Positions 24,248-36,400 of a DNA stretch of 64,000 nucleotides are shown piece by piece. The notes beneath the pieces are model-generated. The model made no database searches and was not told the origin of the DNA. It was given only the letters and a program-made list of their open reading frames with translations. The translations under genes and the position numbers were made by a program. Each line of letters starts with the position of its first letter. Within the stretch, counting starts at the first letter, position 1. Source of the stretch: Volvox africanus. Its lineage: Eukaryota > Chlorophyta > Chlorophyceae > Chlamydomonadales > Volvocaceae. The stretch is taken from positions 1 through 64,000 of the forward strand of contig BSDZ01000096.1 of NCBI GenBank assembly GCA_030268105.1, written 5' to 3'.

Positions 24248-27200
24248 AAATGAGCCCAACGTGCACCTGGAGGAGCAGCTGCCCAACCCCGACCAGTGGC
24301 ACGGATCCGTGCTGAGTCTCACCATAGAGGGCAACTGGCAATATTACCGGTGAGATGCCGGGGACGGGGCATAGGCTGGAGGCCCGAGCAGGGGGCCTAG
24401 TGCTTTGGGTGGGGGAGGAGGTAGGCGCAAATGGGTTGCTATGGCTGCTGCAGGTCTGGAGTTTGGGTGGGGCTGGCATTGGGGGGGAGGGGAGGGGACG
24501 ACGAGGTTCCGGTTTTGCCGTACCTGACCTTCTGAGGAAAGGAAAAGAAAGGAATAGAAAAGGACTGCGTGTGTAACCTATGTGAAAGTGGGGGGAGGAT
24601 AATGGTGGCACTCAATATGTATGGTGTATCAGATGTTACATTATCGTGGACGAGTTGTCTGGCCCCTACATCACCACATCCCGCTCTCATCCCCCCGGCC
24701 CACCACCACCCCGCGCACATCGGGGGCGCAGATCCAAGATCGTGCGTTACCTGCGGCAGATCGCCGTCATTACGCCGTACGCGCATTTTTGCTTCACATA
24801 TAAAGGCGGAGGAGGACAAGAACAGCATGCGGATCAACTTCAGGCGGGCCGGGGCCATAGGAGGGGGAATGCACTTTTTCCATTGAAACTAGACGTACAC
24901 CAGGGTTGGGGGCTAGGCCCTGGGGCACCAGGCAAATTGGGGGCGGGGGTTGCGTGTGGGAGGACATATAACCGTATTTGGGGCGGACACACCGTCCTAG
25001 GCTCCTAGCACCAAATTAGTAATACCAACGCTCGTAGCGTAGTACGAGCTTATGCATCTTATGAAAGCGGTTTTAGCAAAGAAAATTCACCTTATAACCC
25101 TAAAGATGTTGTAATTCCTGACGATCTTCCGAACAAAACGTTAAACTGCCCCCTGTCCCCCTGCCGAGCGGTAACATGTCTCGTTTATCCATCATCCGCC
25201 CTGCCCCATGCGCCCATCCTCCAGGCGCCGTACGGATGTGATGCCGCCGCCCCCACGTGCTACCAAGCACCACCCATCGTCCGTGGATTTGGAGCTCGTT
25301 AAGCGCCTCATCGCCGCCACGGGAACCAAGACACTCACTGCCTTCCTGCGCAAAGAGTTCGACTGCGTCAGCCCTGCGCTTGCCGGTGAGGCCTTCAAGA
25401 GCTGCCTGGGCGCTGCCTGGCCGGGCTGTGAACCCGCCACGTGGATGGCTCTGGGGCTCACAAGCACACACTCATTCACACACACGAGCACACACAGGAT
25501 CCCATTGTACTTTTATTGTGCTCTTCAACAGCATTAACGAATTGTCAACTCGGCCTTTACTATTATTTTGTTGCTGCTGTGTTTGCGCGCGTGTGTGCAG
25601 AGCGGCTGGTGGGGGAGATGCAGGCTGGGGTGGAGGGGGACATGAGCCCACGACAGCTAACAGACAAACAGGTGTGTATGTGTGTATATGTGTGTGCACG
25701 CGTGTGATCTTTTATTGGACGTTGCCATGTGTTTGTGTGTGTGTTGGGTTTATAGGGATGGGATGGCTCCGAAGTGACGTTTCTGGTGAGGGCACGACGG
25801 TGGCCTGATGGTGTGTGGAGGTGCTTACGAGTTGGAGGATCGAGTATATGAAGATTTTAAACAAGAATTCACAGACGCAGAGATTCCTGAGGAGCTATGC
25901 CTCATCACAGCGCACATGCGGATGGGGGAGGGAGCTCTGGTAACCAATGTAATAGAGGGGCCTTCCGACCGGCTGACCGGGGTTAACTGGGGTTAGCCCG
26001 GGTTTAACTGTGCACCCGCTGCACACCACGCCAGCTTCCCCACATCCCCCGCCCTTCTTGGCCCCATACCCGTCCAGAGCGCATCCCCGTTCTGTGCAGG
26101 TCGTCCGGCTGCACCAGCTGCTCCACGAGGTCCGCTTCGATGACCCCAAGGGCGACCACCTAAGTCCCGCGGGTGAGCCAGGAAGTCGGGTTCTGGGGAC
26201 CTTATTCGGGTAACCGAACCAGGTGCCGAAGTCGATACGCAGCGGGATCTGATGACACCGCGACCGCATTCGGCGGCTACGGTATTTCGATTGTTGGACA
26301 TGCAGCCCACTGGGAGTAACCCAACCGAGTCTATCAGAGCTCTCAAGCGGCAGGGACCAGGGCCAGTGGGAGAAGGGCCAGGGGCAGAGGGGCAAGGGGC
26401 AGAGGGGCAAGGGGCAGAGGGGCAAGGAGCTGAGAGAAGGGGCGATACCCCTTGATTCTCGCTGGCACGAGGCGGATCCCTCTCAGCAATTAACGCTCCC
26501 TAGCCACCCATGGACAGTTTCCTTCCCTAACACTCACGCACCTTTTCTGGCGCCCATTCTCTCCGCTCCCAGGGGAATACAACCTCCGCCTGGGTGTTAT
26601 GAAGGAGCTGGCCCCTGACATGATTGCCACCCACCAGGGGGATGTGCGGGTGTTCGAGGGACACGCCTTCATCGTGGAGGCGGCGGTCAGCGTAGGCGGC
26701 AGGGACATCAAGCCGGGTGAGTGATGGGTTTTAACTAGGGTTGGGGAATCCGTATCAGTGTGGGAAGTCGTGATATGCCCGATCAAGTGTTTCCACATTA
26801 CAAAGTCTGAGAAAGGGACGCTCGGGGCCGAAGAGAGGTATGTGTGACCTTTAGTTGGTTGCCACTTCCTCCTCCTCCTGCTCCTCCTCCTCCTCCTCCT
26901 GCTCCTCCTCCTCCTGCTCCTGCTCCTCCTCCTCCTCCTCCCGCTCCTCCTCCTCCTCTTCCTCATTATCAGCATCATCTTGGATAACGCTCCATGACTA
27001 TCACCTGCCGCAACACTACCCCTTTCGGGCAGGGTCTACAGGGGCAGCTAAAGGCAGGCTCCAAAACTCCTCCTCCTCATTCTTCAAACGCCACTTGTCA
27101 ACTTCAAAACACGCTGCCTTTAATCGTTTGCGTTTCTCATGGCAATCGCAATCGCAATCGCATTCACATTCACATTCACATTCACATTCACACAAACACG

Positions 27201-29256
27201 TATATGAATACCCTTCTGGACCACCTGGTGCAGGCATCAACGTGCACCGCTTCGCCAACCGCATCCCGCTGCTATTGAAGGCGGCTCCGACGTTATCACA
27301 AAGACCGCCCTCAAGCGCATTAACTGGGCGTCCTACAAAATCAACCAGGCCACCGACAAGGTAACCGGGGAAAGTCCCCCCACGTGGGGTGGCTTATCTA
27401 TTTCATCGTGTAGTAACTATCACACCCCGCGTCACCTGCTGTCGTTGCCAGGTGATATCTTTTCTTGTCTTGCTCGGTCCTCTTCTCGTTTGATCTCTTT
27501 GCCCTCCATGCCGGCCTGCGGCAACCGGCCCCGGGACCTATATCGCGTCCCCTGTTGCCGCTGCCAGGTGGGTGGTGTTCGTGAGCATTGTGAGCACAAA
27601 GATACCCTTCAAGGGCGCGGGCAAAGAGTACATCGGTGATGATGTGGAGGAAATGGTGGCGGCGGTGAAGTCCGCGATCCAGGTTTGGTGGGTACAGAAT
27701 GTGCCTGCTTCGGAACGACGGGAGGTGTTGAATGCGACGAGCCCCGTGAGAAGATGTGAGGCGTGGAAGGAAAACGGAACCGCAAACTCAACTTTCACGT
27801 GTTGCGAAACGGGCGCACTTAAGTGCGGTTATGTGTATGTGCCAAGAAACGTCTGTGTGTGTGTCTGTGTGTCTGTGTGTGCATACGTCCAGAAATGTGC
27901 TCTTCAAATTATACCCAAACCCAAAGCCCCACTTTAATCCCTCTCCAATCATTTCGCGTCGACACAGTGAACGACGTGCGACCAACTGTTAACATTCCCC
28001 CCGTTTCCCCTCCATTGCTCAGGCGTGTTGTCTGCAGCTCAAGGTGAAAATCGTCCGCGCGATTTGCGGCCAGGGAGCAGAAGCAGCGCAAGCGAAACCT
28101 CACGAAATACATCCCCGATGTTGCCAAGGCGGTCTACTCGGTTTTGGAACGGATGGCGGAGCGTGCTATTGAAGCAGGCGGTGGAGGACGTGGAAGCAGT
28201 GGAAGCGCCCTGGGGGACAAAGAGGAGGTGAAGCCCGAACAGGAGGCCACGGCGAAGCGGCGGCGGTTGGAGGTCCATGATTCGCGGCAGTTGCTGCCGG
28301 CAGTTGCGAGTCACGAGCTGACGGCGGCGACACTCCAGGCGCGGCTTACTGAGTATGTGGAGCGGATTGACACGGACATGGTGCGACTTACGGAAGAGAT
28401 CCCAGCTTTGTACAACGACACGCGGGGCTTGGATAAGAGCATGGATGCTTTGTTGAACTGTGCATGTGTTTTGGATCATTGCAGGCAGAAGAGAATTGTA
28501 TGGGGCTTATTTTTTAAACAGCTTCAATTTTGGAATCGTGTACATTGGGTTCAGTTGGATTTGGCCGGGGTGGGATGGATTTGGGTGGTCAAAGGAGCAC
28601 GAGTGTATGAAGGGTCAATGCAGTCCCCTATGCAGCAGAAGTCATGATCCAGGTATTCCGAGTGGGACGCATCGGCAACCCCGACCACTACCCGCCGAAC
28701 CCCTTATTATAGGCCTCTGGGTTCAACCCTTGCTGGGAGTCCCATCCTCCAGGAGGGGGATGTTTGCCGCCTCATCCCAATGGAAATCAATCAACCTGTG
28801 GTCGGACCATCAGTGCCTTTTATTACACACGCCGAGGTTCTTCCCCCTTCTTCTTCCCTCTTCCTCTGCAGGCGCTCGAGTACCAGGTACAGCAAGGCCT
28901 GGCTGCGGGCGTGGCCAAGGTACGGAAACCACAGGGAATAATCACGCGCTGCTGTTTACATGTTACGAGCTCCCGAGCACCTTTTTTGTAATGGCTATTT
29001 GGTTTGAAAATAGTGGACTCAATATTTATTACTCAGTAATTCCGCTACCTTAATGTTGTTTATCCAGGTGCCGTGGTAATTGCCGTGCATCACGACGCAC
29101 GGCAAAACCCCTTTTCCTCCTGGTGTGCCTTTCGTACCTCTGCCTGCTGTGCTGCAGGAGCCGCTCTACCTAGTGCCCCTCAGCGCCCGCCACAGTCACA
29201 GCCTGGAGCTTCACGCGAACAATGTCGTCGTGAAGTTGTTGACTGGATACACATGA
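24248..29256 (+). CDS. TOP6B: DNA topoisomerase VI subunit B, 5'-truncated (instance 2)
   Basis: Same eleven-exon fragment, spanning the copy 2/copy 3 boundary. Exon 1 is 24248-24349 (ending TIEGNWQYY plus the first two bases of an Arg codon). Exon 2 is 24732-24843, with an extra A near 24801 that breaks the frame. The stop is TGA at 29254-29256. In this copy exon 9 stays open past its GT donor to a TGA ending at 28650. As in the other instances, nothing upstream encodes the Bergerat-fold ATP site. Confidence 0.87.
25030..25049. repeat. Hairpin in TOP6B intron 2
   Basis: Arms GCTCGTA and TACGAGC (7 bp, perfect) flank a 6-base loop. It lies inside the intron that appears to use a GC donor, between the EGNWQYY/SKIVRY exons and the RRTDVMPP exon. 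Confidence 0.8.
26360..26432 (+). repeat. 15 bp minisatellite in TOP6B intron 5
   Basis: Three near-exact units of GGGGCAGAGGGGCAA with degenerate flanks. It is present in copies 1-4 (for example near 12265-12320, 40500-40550 and 54600-54670) with the same unit number. Confidence 0.85.
26866..26963 (+). repeat. CCT/CTG trinucleotide tract in TOP6B intron 6
   Basis: About 98 bases of TCC units interrupted by TGC, followed by non-repetitive intron. The interruption pattern is the same in copies 1-3 (near 12761-12858 and 40991-41088) and slightly disturbed by indels in copy 4 (55110-55206). Arg-rich and Ser-rich frames through it are artefacts of the repeat. Confidence 0.9.
27143..27190 (+). 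repeat. CAATCG and CATTCA hexamer tracts
   Basis: Three CAATCG units followed directly by five CATTCA units, just upstream of TOP6B exon 7 and within about 50 bases of its acceptor. It is the same in copies 1-3; copy 4 lacks one partial unit (55390-55435). Confidence 0.9.
29080..29105. repeat. 9 bp-stem hairpin in last TOP6B intron
   Basis: Arms TTGCCGTGC (29080-29088) and GCACGGCAA (29097-29105) enclose an 8-base loop. It lies about 60 bases upstream of the final exon's acceptor and is present in copies 2-4; copies 1 and 5 show single-base differences. Confidence 0.85.
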
Positions 29257-30465
29257 CATTGTTAACGGGCTGGGGAGGGAAAAAGGCAGCAACAGAGCTT
29301 CAGGATAGTGTGTGGGTTCACGGGACCCACCTACATGCTAAATACTTCCCAGTATTGTCACTGAGTGAAAAGCACAAGACCAGGAGCTCCCCAGGAGAAG
29401 GGCAGCGGCCCCAGGGAGGCTGTAACATTACACAAGAGGACGGCGCCAATGAAGATGCGTCAGAGAGTAAGAGGACTTATTGCTAGGATTGCGCGCGAAA
29501 GAGGCGTTTGGGTGATCAGGGTATTCGATGCGTCGTAATACACCATTTGAATGGTCCTCTGATTGTATTTTGACCCATCGCCGAGATGGTGTCGACAGTA
29601 CGCGCAAAGCTTGGTTGTCGATCAAGTATCAGGGTCATCTCTCCAGGATACAAGGAACGCCCGCAAGGCTGGCTGCACAGGAGGTTTTATATAGGCGTGC
29701 ACGAGGGTCCGGGGGATTGCTCTCCGGGACAGCGGCGAAACACTCGGAAATGACAGCGGCCGGGTGACCGCCTGTCGTTTTTCCGAAAAATCACCCAAGG
29801 AAAGGAAGAGCAGCACCTCAGCCCTTACAGAATACACCCCAATGCCCAGCCGTCTACATAACAACCATGTACTATGCCGCAATGCCGCAGCTGCCAGGGA
29901 GACTCCGCAGACCGATAATGTACATATCAAGTAGCGACCCCATATACCAGTGAGATGGCGATGCGTCCTTTCCCCTTTGGCGCCGTCACAGACCAAAGCG
30001 CGAAAGCAACTTTGCAGTAAGCAACTTGACACCATAAATCTCTCTGTCTCACCTTATCCAGGCAAGCTCTCCCTGCACATCAAAAAACACACAGAGCCTT
30101 CCACATCGGAGTTCATTGCCTAAAACCACCTACCCCTGCCTCACCTCAAGTTACAGGCCTGTACCTGCTCGTCGTCAAGCAGGATTGCAACATCAGACGC
30201 GCCCCTGGCGGTGACTGTGAAGCCCTTCAGGTTGCAAGTAAACATGAGAACTGGATGGCACGCCCACCTTGTTACACATCTCTTCGCGTCTTCTGCGCTT
30301 CTGAGGCGCCCTATCCAATGACCATACCCCGCTCACCCCAAACATTTGGATAGCATAATGTTCAGGTACACATCCTTACCGGCACAGCATGGACACACAG
30401 AGAGACATCAGCCTGGAAGAATACATACATGCCAATCACTTTTGCACCCTACAACCACCCGCAGC
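29257..30465. other. Convergent spacer, copy 3
   Basis: Reference copy of the spacer. The hairpin AATACT-tccc-AGTATT is at 29341-29356. A string TGTAA occurs near 29422; this is the polyadenylation signal in green algae, but one occurrence is weak evidence. The right part contains the candidate minus-strand exon at 30145-30250. Confidence 0.6.
30145..30250 (-). other. Candidate exon of an unassigned small gene
   Basis: On the minus strand an AG acceptor at 30251 is followed by an open frame reading LMFTCNLKGFTVTARGA then SDVAILLDDEQVQACNL, ending at a GTGAGG donor-like site; reading on gives a TGA at once. Third codon positions are mostly G or C. It lies about 215 bases downstream of the protease stop, so it could be a separate small gene, a 3' UTR reading by chance, or an alternative 3' exon. 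I do not recognise the family. The same sequence is present in every copy. Confidence 0.25.
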
Positions 30466-33400
30466 TCACGTCGCGACCACCAAACCGGGCCGGCGCCCCT
30501 TCTTGCCCTCCACCCGTTTCTCATCACCACTCGTATCATCTGAATTTTCCTTCGCACCGCCGCTGCCATCGCCACCAGCGCCGCCCTCCTCCTCCCCAGG
30601 CCCAGTCTCCGTCTCCATCGTTTTCTCCCCGGTCACCAGCTCTTGGGCCTTACTGGCTCCGGAGCCGTGCCTGAAACGGTCGATATTCCGGAGCTCTTGG
30701 CACATGAAAGGCCGCTTGCCTAGCAACCTTTCAACATCATCCAAATTCAGCACCTGCAGTGTAAGAGATGAGAAAGTAAAAAAGATCCACGGCTGAAATT
30801 TAAAAGCCCGAAACCCTAAACTCAGGAGGGTAAATAGCAACCGCAATTCCGTTGCGATCCGTTGCCTAAAGCAACTAAGGCTGTACACCGTCCTGTGCAC
30901 CCGGAGGGGAGGAAACAGACATTCAGACAGACAGGCGAATCACCGTCCCCATCTCCACATCATGCACGTGCATAGGTGCTTAGGGTAGGGTGCCCAGGTG
31001 CATACCTCCTTTCGCAGCAGCTCTGCTGTCATGGCCTCAATCTGTTCCCGGTGCTTCTCCACCAGTGCCACGGTGCGCTTGTAGGCCATGTCCACAAAGC
31101 TGCGGACCTGTGGGTGCGGAGTGCATGAGGGTAGGGGCCGGACACGGGCAACGACAACAAGGAGAGGAAGATGGGTTCTATGACAGACGAGGAACCCATG
31201 GGAGAACGGGCTCTAATATTTCCCGAAAGTGTTGGGTATGCGGATCGGTGTCGTCAGCAGTCTTCACCCAGGAGGATAACTCCAACACATCAAACCGTAT
31301 ACCAACCAGTCCGATGGTACCTTGCTGAGTAATCAGCTGATTTGCGGAGGAGAGCCGAAGTGTGGTCAATTTGACACTAAGAGGAGTCTCTCTCTCACTA
31401 ATATATTTCTTTCTTTTATTATTACTAAAGAGTATTATATTAATATATATTAAAATATCAATTAACCATTAATTCGAGAGGAATAAAAGAGCGCTAAATA
31501 GTCCTCAAACTCACCTCCTCATCGATAAGTCGGGCCGTCTCATCCGAATAGGGCTTGTCAAAGGCGTCACGCTCCATGCGGAAGGACACCAGTCCCACCT
31601 TCTCATTCATGCCGTACACCGCCACCTGAAGCAGGGAATAAGAGGGTGAGGGGCCAACGGAGGCGGTATGAAGCGCTACGAGGATGTTGGCTAGTGAGCG
31701 CCCGTCCAGCCACTCCCGTAATTCAAAGCGCTAGCATGTGAGCTCCCGGGCAGGCCATAAGAGAACCGACAGGCAGAGAAAGGAGTCTGGAATACTGCCG
31801 CCACAAGGTGCCACATTACGTGATTCTTTATCGCTCAATCCCTAACACAGAGGGCCTTGACATGAAACATTCCAGCATTCCTCACACCTCCCTTTTCTTT
31901 AGCATACTGGAACTCTGCTCCCTCTTCTCCCCTAAGCCCGACCCACGAGTCGGAAGACCGCCCTCCATGCCCTTACCTGCGAATACGCCATCTGAGTGAT
32001 TCTTTCCAGGTCGTTGACTGCTCCCGTACTGATCTTGCCCAGCATCACCTGCTCAGCCGCCCGACCGCCCAGAGTTGCGCATACGCGGTCCAGCAGTTGC
32101 TCCTTGAGATGCGAGTAAACCATAGAGGGAAGAGTGGGCGAGTTTTGGGGAAACAAAGGTGAGGGGATAACGGAGAACAAATGGAAACAGAATGGTGTGA
32201 CGGACATGTCATTTGATTGCCTGTAAGGGGCAGACGAGGAAGGCAGAGATCGCCGATTGCAATGACCACGAACCGCAGGCTTACGTGCTTTCAATATGAT
32301 AAATTAATATTATATCAATTCATTATACTGAAAGCACGAACCCACAAGCGCCACCAGATACCGCCCCTTACCTTCGTTAGCAGCAGGTTTCTCGTTGGGG
32401 AGATACTGCGCAAAGCCAAGGGTGGCGGTGCCACGAGGTACAATGGACACTTTCAGCAAAGGCTCTGCATACTCAAGGAACCAGGAGACCACCGCATGGC
32501 CGGACTCGTGGTAAGCCACTGTACGGCGCTCCTCAGTCGAAATGACCTGCGGGTAAGGCATCAAATATACAGACAGAATGGATAACTAAACTGATTGATC
32601 GATTGATTGGAGAGGGTGAGGAAATTTTTCATAGAGGAGAGTTTAGTGATCGTGTGTGTTAGGGAGGGGAGTCACGGCCTTATGTGAGAAGGACTTGCAA
32701 AGAGATTAAGGAAGGCGAGCTAACGAAACGCGTCCATGTGGCGCACAAAAGCTGACACCTGCCTCCCGTCCACCGGCTCGTCGCACATCATTCCCACAAG
32801 GCGAGTATGCACCCTGTATCATATCGTACCGAAAAAACGATACGATAGGAGGATCCCTGACCAAGAATTGATTACACACCCCCAAAACCCTCAACCCACC
32901 TTGTTCTTTTTCTCTAGCCCGCCAATGACCCGGTCAATAGCCGCCTCGAAGTCCGGCAAATCTACCGAGTCCTGCGAACAGCGTGCATCAGCGTGGGGGG
33001 TACAAAACAGCGAAAAGAGCCCCAGGTCAGCTCCAGGGGGAAGCGGCGGACGAAACATTACATCGTCCGATGCCACGCCGCGACAGAATCAAGACCAGAC
33101 AACTTCTAAGACCTAATAATGCAGCCCCACCATCAGCTGGAGTCTATGACAGCACCACCTCTACCCCACACTGCAGACCTTGTCTTTCCTCGCCGCGTGA
33201 AGCGCCGCCTCATTGCACACGTTGGCGATATCAGCGCCGCTCATGCCTGGCGTCAGCGCTGCAAGCCGCTCCGCGTAGAAATCGGCCTCACGGGCGAGCT
33301 TGAGCTTCCCGAGGTGCACCCGGAATATCTGCTCACGCCCCTTGATGTCCGGAGTATCCACCGTGATCATGCGGTCAAACCTTGGGGCGAGCAAAGTCAT

Positions 33401-36400
33401 GCACTATTCGACGGAGGTAATGGAGTACAGGCTCAACTGAAAAATGGCGACTGCAAAAAAGCCGCAGCCAGCCCCACAAAAACTCCCTCGGACTCTATCC
33501 CTCCCCATCTCCCACGTGCCTTGACCCTAGCCCAACCCCGCTAAGAAGCCTTAGCCACAAACCTGTTCCACGCAGTGTTCCCTGCCCACTGCCAGGGCAC
33601 TAACTTACCTTCCCGGCCTCAGCAGGGCCTTATCCAGGATGTCGGGCCTGTTCGTACCACCCAGGACGACCACTCCGCTTGTGGTGGCGAATCCGTCCAT
33701 CTGAGGTACAAGGGGTTGGATGCCGCAGTTTGAGCAAACTGTTGCACATACACTTCACCTTGGCGTTGTCGTCCTACTCGGACCACTTCATTATGCCAGT
33801 CCGTGCATCACGTACAACTCGCCTAAGAGGAAAGAAGGAAAAGAAGTCCCTCGTCTCCCCTCCCCTTTCTGCGCCTCCCTCCCTTTTTACTGCCTACCCA
33901 TCTCTCCCCCATCTTTTTCTCTTCCCCCCCCCTCCCCAGATCCTCACCTCGACCAGCAGCTGATTGAGCGTGTTCTCCTCGCTCATCGTGGCCCCCCATG
34001 GCGCCACCGCGACCGCGAGCCCGGCCGATGGCGTCGATCTCATCAATGAAGATGATGGAGGGGTTCTGGTTGCGCGCCTGCGCTAGGTGGATAATGGGAA
34101 CCCAATGAGAAGTTAATCGATAATGAACTGTAAGCAGCGTATTATATTGTACCACGATACATGTCAACGAAGGAACCACGCATACACATACCGCTCCCTC
34201 TCCCCGACAAACAAACAAGCCCTACACTCTTTCCTCCCCGATGAGCACAGATCTGTCCAGTCTCGCTGCACCCACCTGCGCGAACAGGTCCCGTACTCGG
34301 GCGGGCCCCACCCCGACGAACATCTCCATGAAGTCGCTGCCAAGAAATGGAAAGGAAGGGCACTCCCGCTTCGCCGGCCGTGGCCTTAGCCAGCAGTGTT
34401 TTGCCCGTGCCAGGGGGGCCAACCTGCCATGGACGCGGATGTGTGTGGGTTAGGGACGGGACACGAACACATATCCAACCTCTTGGAAAGGTATATATCC
34501 ATGCCTCAACTTCAACGCTCGGTGAGAGAATAGCTGCCCTCACCTTGGCGGACCTAACTCGAAATAACCGCCTCTCAGACAGACTCGACATAACCGTCTT
34601 AAAACGTATCCTAAAAGCCACATCCGAACCTGTCCATATCTTGCAACTGACACATACTGTGCGCAAGAATTGCCACATACGCATTACACAATACACCCCC
34701 CTCCATCCATACCTGCGCCTGCGCCTGTTGGCACATATACTCGTCACCATCTGGTTGTCCTCTTCTTCCCCGTCCCTGTCCTAGCATGCCCTTTACTGGA
34801 TCCCCGTGCGCACAACTCACGAGCAGCGCGCCCTTCGGAATTTTCGCTCCCAGGTCGATGTACTTCTTCGGATTCTTCAAAAAGTCTACGAACTCCATAA
34901 TCTCGGTTTTGGCTTCATCGCAGCCCGCCACGTCCCTGAACACAATACGCTCCTTTGACTTGTCCATAAAGGATACGTTTGGCCTTCGACTGAAGATGTG
35001 GGCATGAGGTGGGGTTAACAAGGGGGGTTGGGGAAGTCGGATAAAACGAATCCTGGTGCTGATACTGAAGAAGGGAAGACTAACCGTGAGGGTCGAATGA
35101 TGGCCGACGTCGTCCAAAGTAAGGAAAGTGGAATGGGGGTGGGTGGGGAGATGGGAGCTTCTACAAAGCTCTTTACCAGAGGACTAAACTAACACAATCA
35201 CCACCACCACCACAGTCTTTAGAGAGATGTGCGGTCATAGTTTAATTGTGTTTAGAGGAGCAGGACCGTGCTTATAAGCCGCTGCAGTTATCAGCTACCT
35301 GTCTCAATGAAACTGCAAATATCTCCTCGTAAGGCCAGATGCGCAAAGGCCAGATGCTCCGCCCGAATATGCCCCCTCCCACCCACCAGCGTCCTCCTCA
35401 AGGGCCACCGACCACGCGTTCTCCAATAATCATAATACGGTTTTGACACATTCCAGCTTCGACTGGACTTCTTAATAATCCTGCCTTTGTTTTGCCTCCG
35501 TGCGTTGGCCCCCCTTCCGGCCCCACTGGCGCCCAGGATCCGCACCAGCCTCCGGGATCAGCATCGTACTATACATACTAGAGATACGAAAACTTCCACC
35601 GGATGCATCATTCCCTTACATGGAGGTCCGCCTGCCTCCCTCGCTCCCTGCCGCCCCACCCTCCCCGCATGCGATCCTCGGCCTCACCATGCCGAAGAAG
35701 CCTCCCGCGCCGCCCATGCCGCCCCTGCCATTGCGTCCCCCCAGTCCGCCGCGGCCTAGTCCTCCCATGCCAGTCATCTGCCGCATCTGGCGACTGATGA
35801 AGCCAGTAGGTGGCACCCATCAGCAGCAGGGTGGGGGCCACCTCAAGGAGCACGTTCACCAGGCTGACCTCGTCCACGTACCTAGAGGGAGCGGGGCACG
35901 GCGGGGGGAGGGGAGGGAGAGGAAGACGTAAATGTGCAATGCTATAGGAAGTACAATCAGATAGGTAATGAAAACAGTTGTAGATCCGATGGAGGGAAGT
36001 AGGGAGGGAGGGAGGGTGACTTAAATGTACCGCAACGCAACAAGATATAGAAACAGAGACTCGATGGAACAGTTAAGACGCATAGAGCCAGGGAAAAGCC
36101 TGGGACTGCTGTAAGACGCTGCGAGAAGTACAACCTAACCAACTGGGCGAGGGGGGACCAGAATGCATAAGCAACAGAACCGGTCACACGAGAAGCCCAC
36201 GGGCGCCTAGCTATTACTGAAAGCTGACAGAGGGGGAGGGTCTTGGGTTATGGGAAGGTGCGAGTGATGGGATGGTTATCTTCACAAACGACCCCGTCTA
36301 CAGCGCCTTCTGTTCTTGCTCGGCAAAACTGCCGCTGAGGAAAATAGGCGGATTCAGACCCAATCCCTCCTTTGTAACCTCAATGTTGTTGCCTCTACGC

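Noticed and set aside
28460..29053. Open plus-strand frames of 170-200 codons across TOP6B introns 9 and 10
   Set aside because: They overlap known exons in other frames, their lengths change with single-base indels, and splice phases support short exons instead. Only the in-frame extension of exon 9 was kept as a finding.
34276..34423. Assignment of the protease as a chloroplast or bacterial FtsH
   Set aside because: The IMS block before TM2 ([12 protein letters not shown]), the spacing to the AAA domain and the [16 protein letters not shown] context match AFG3/Yta12-type m-AAA proteases better.
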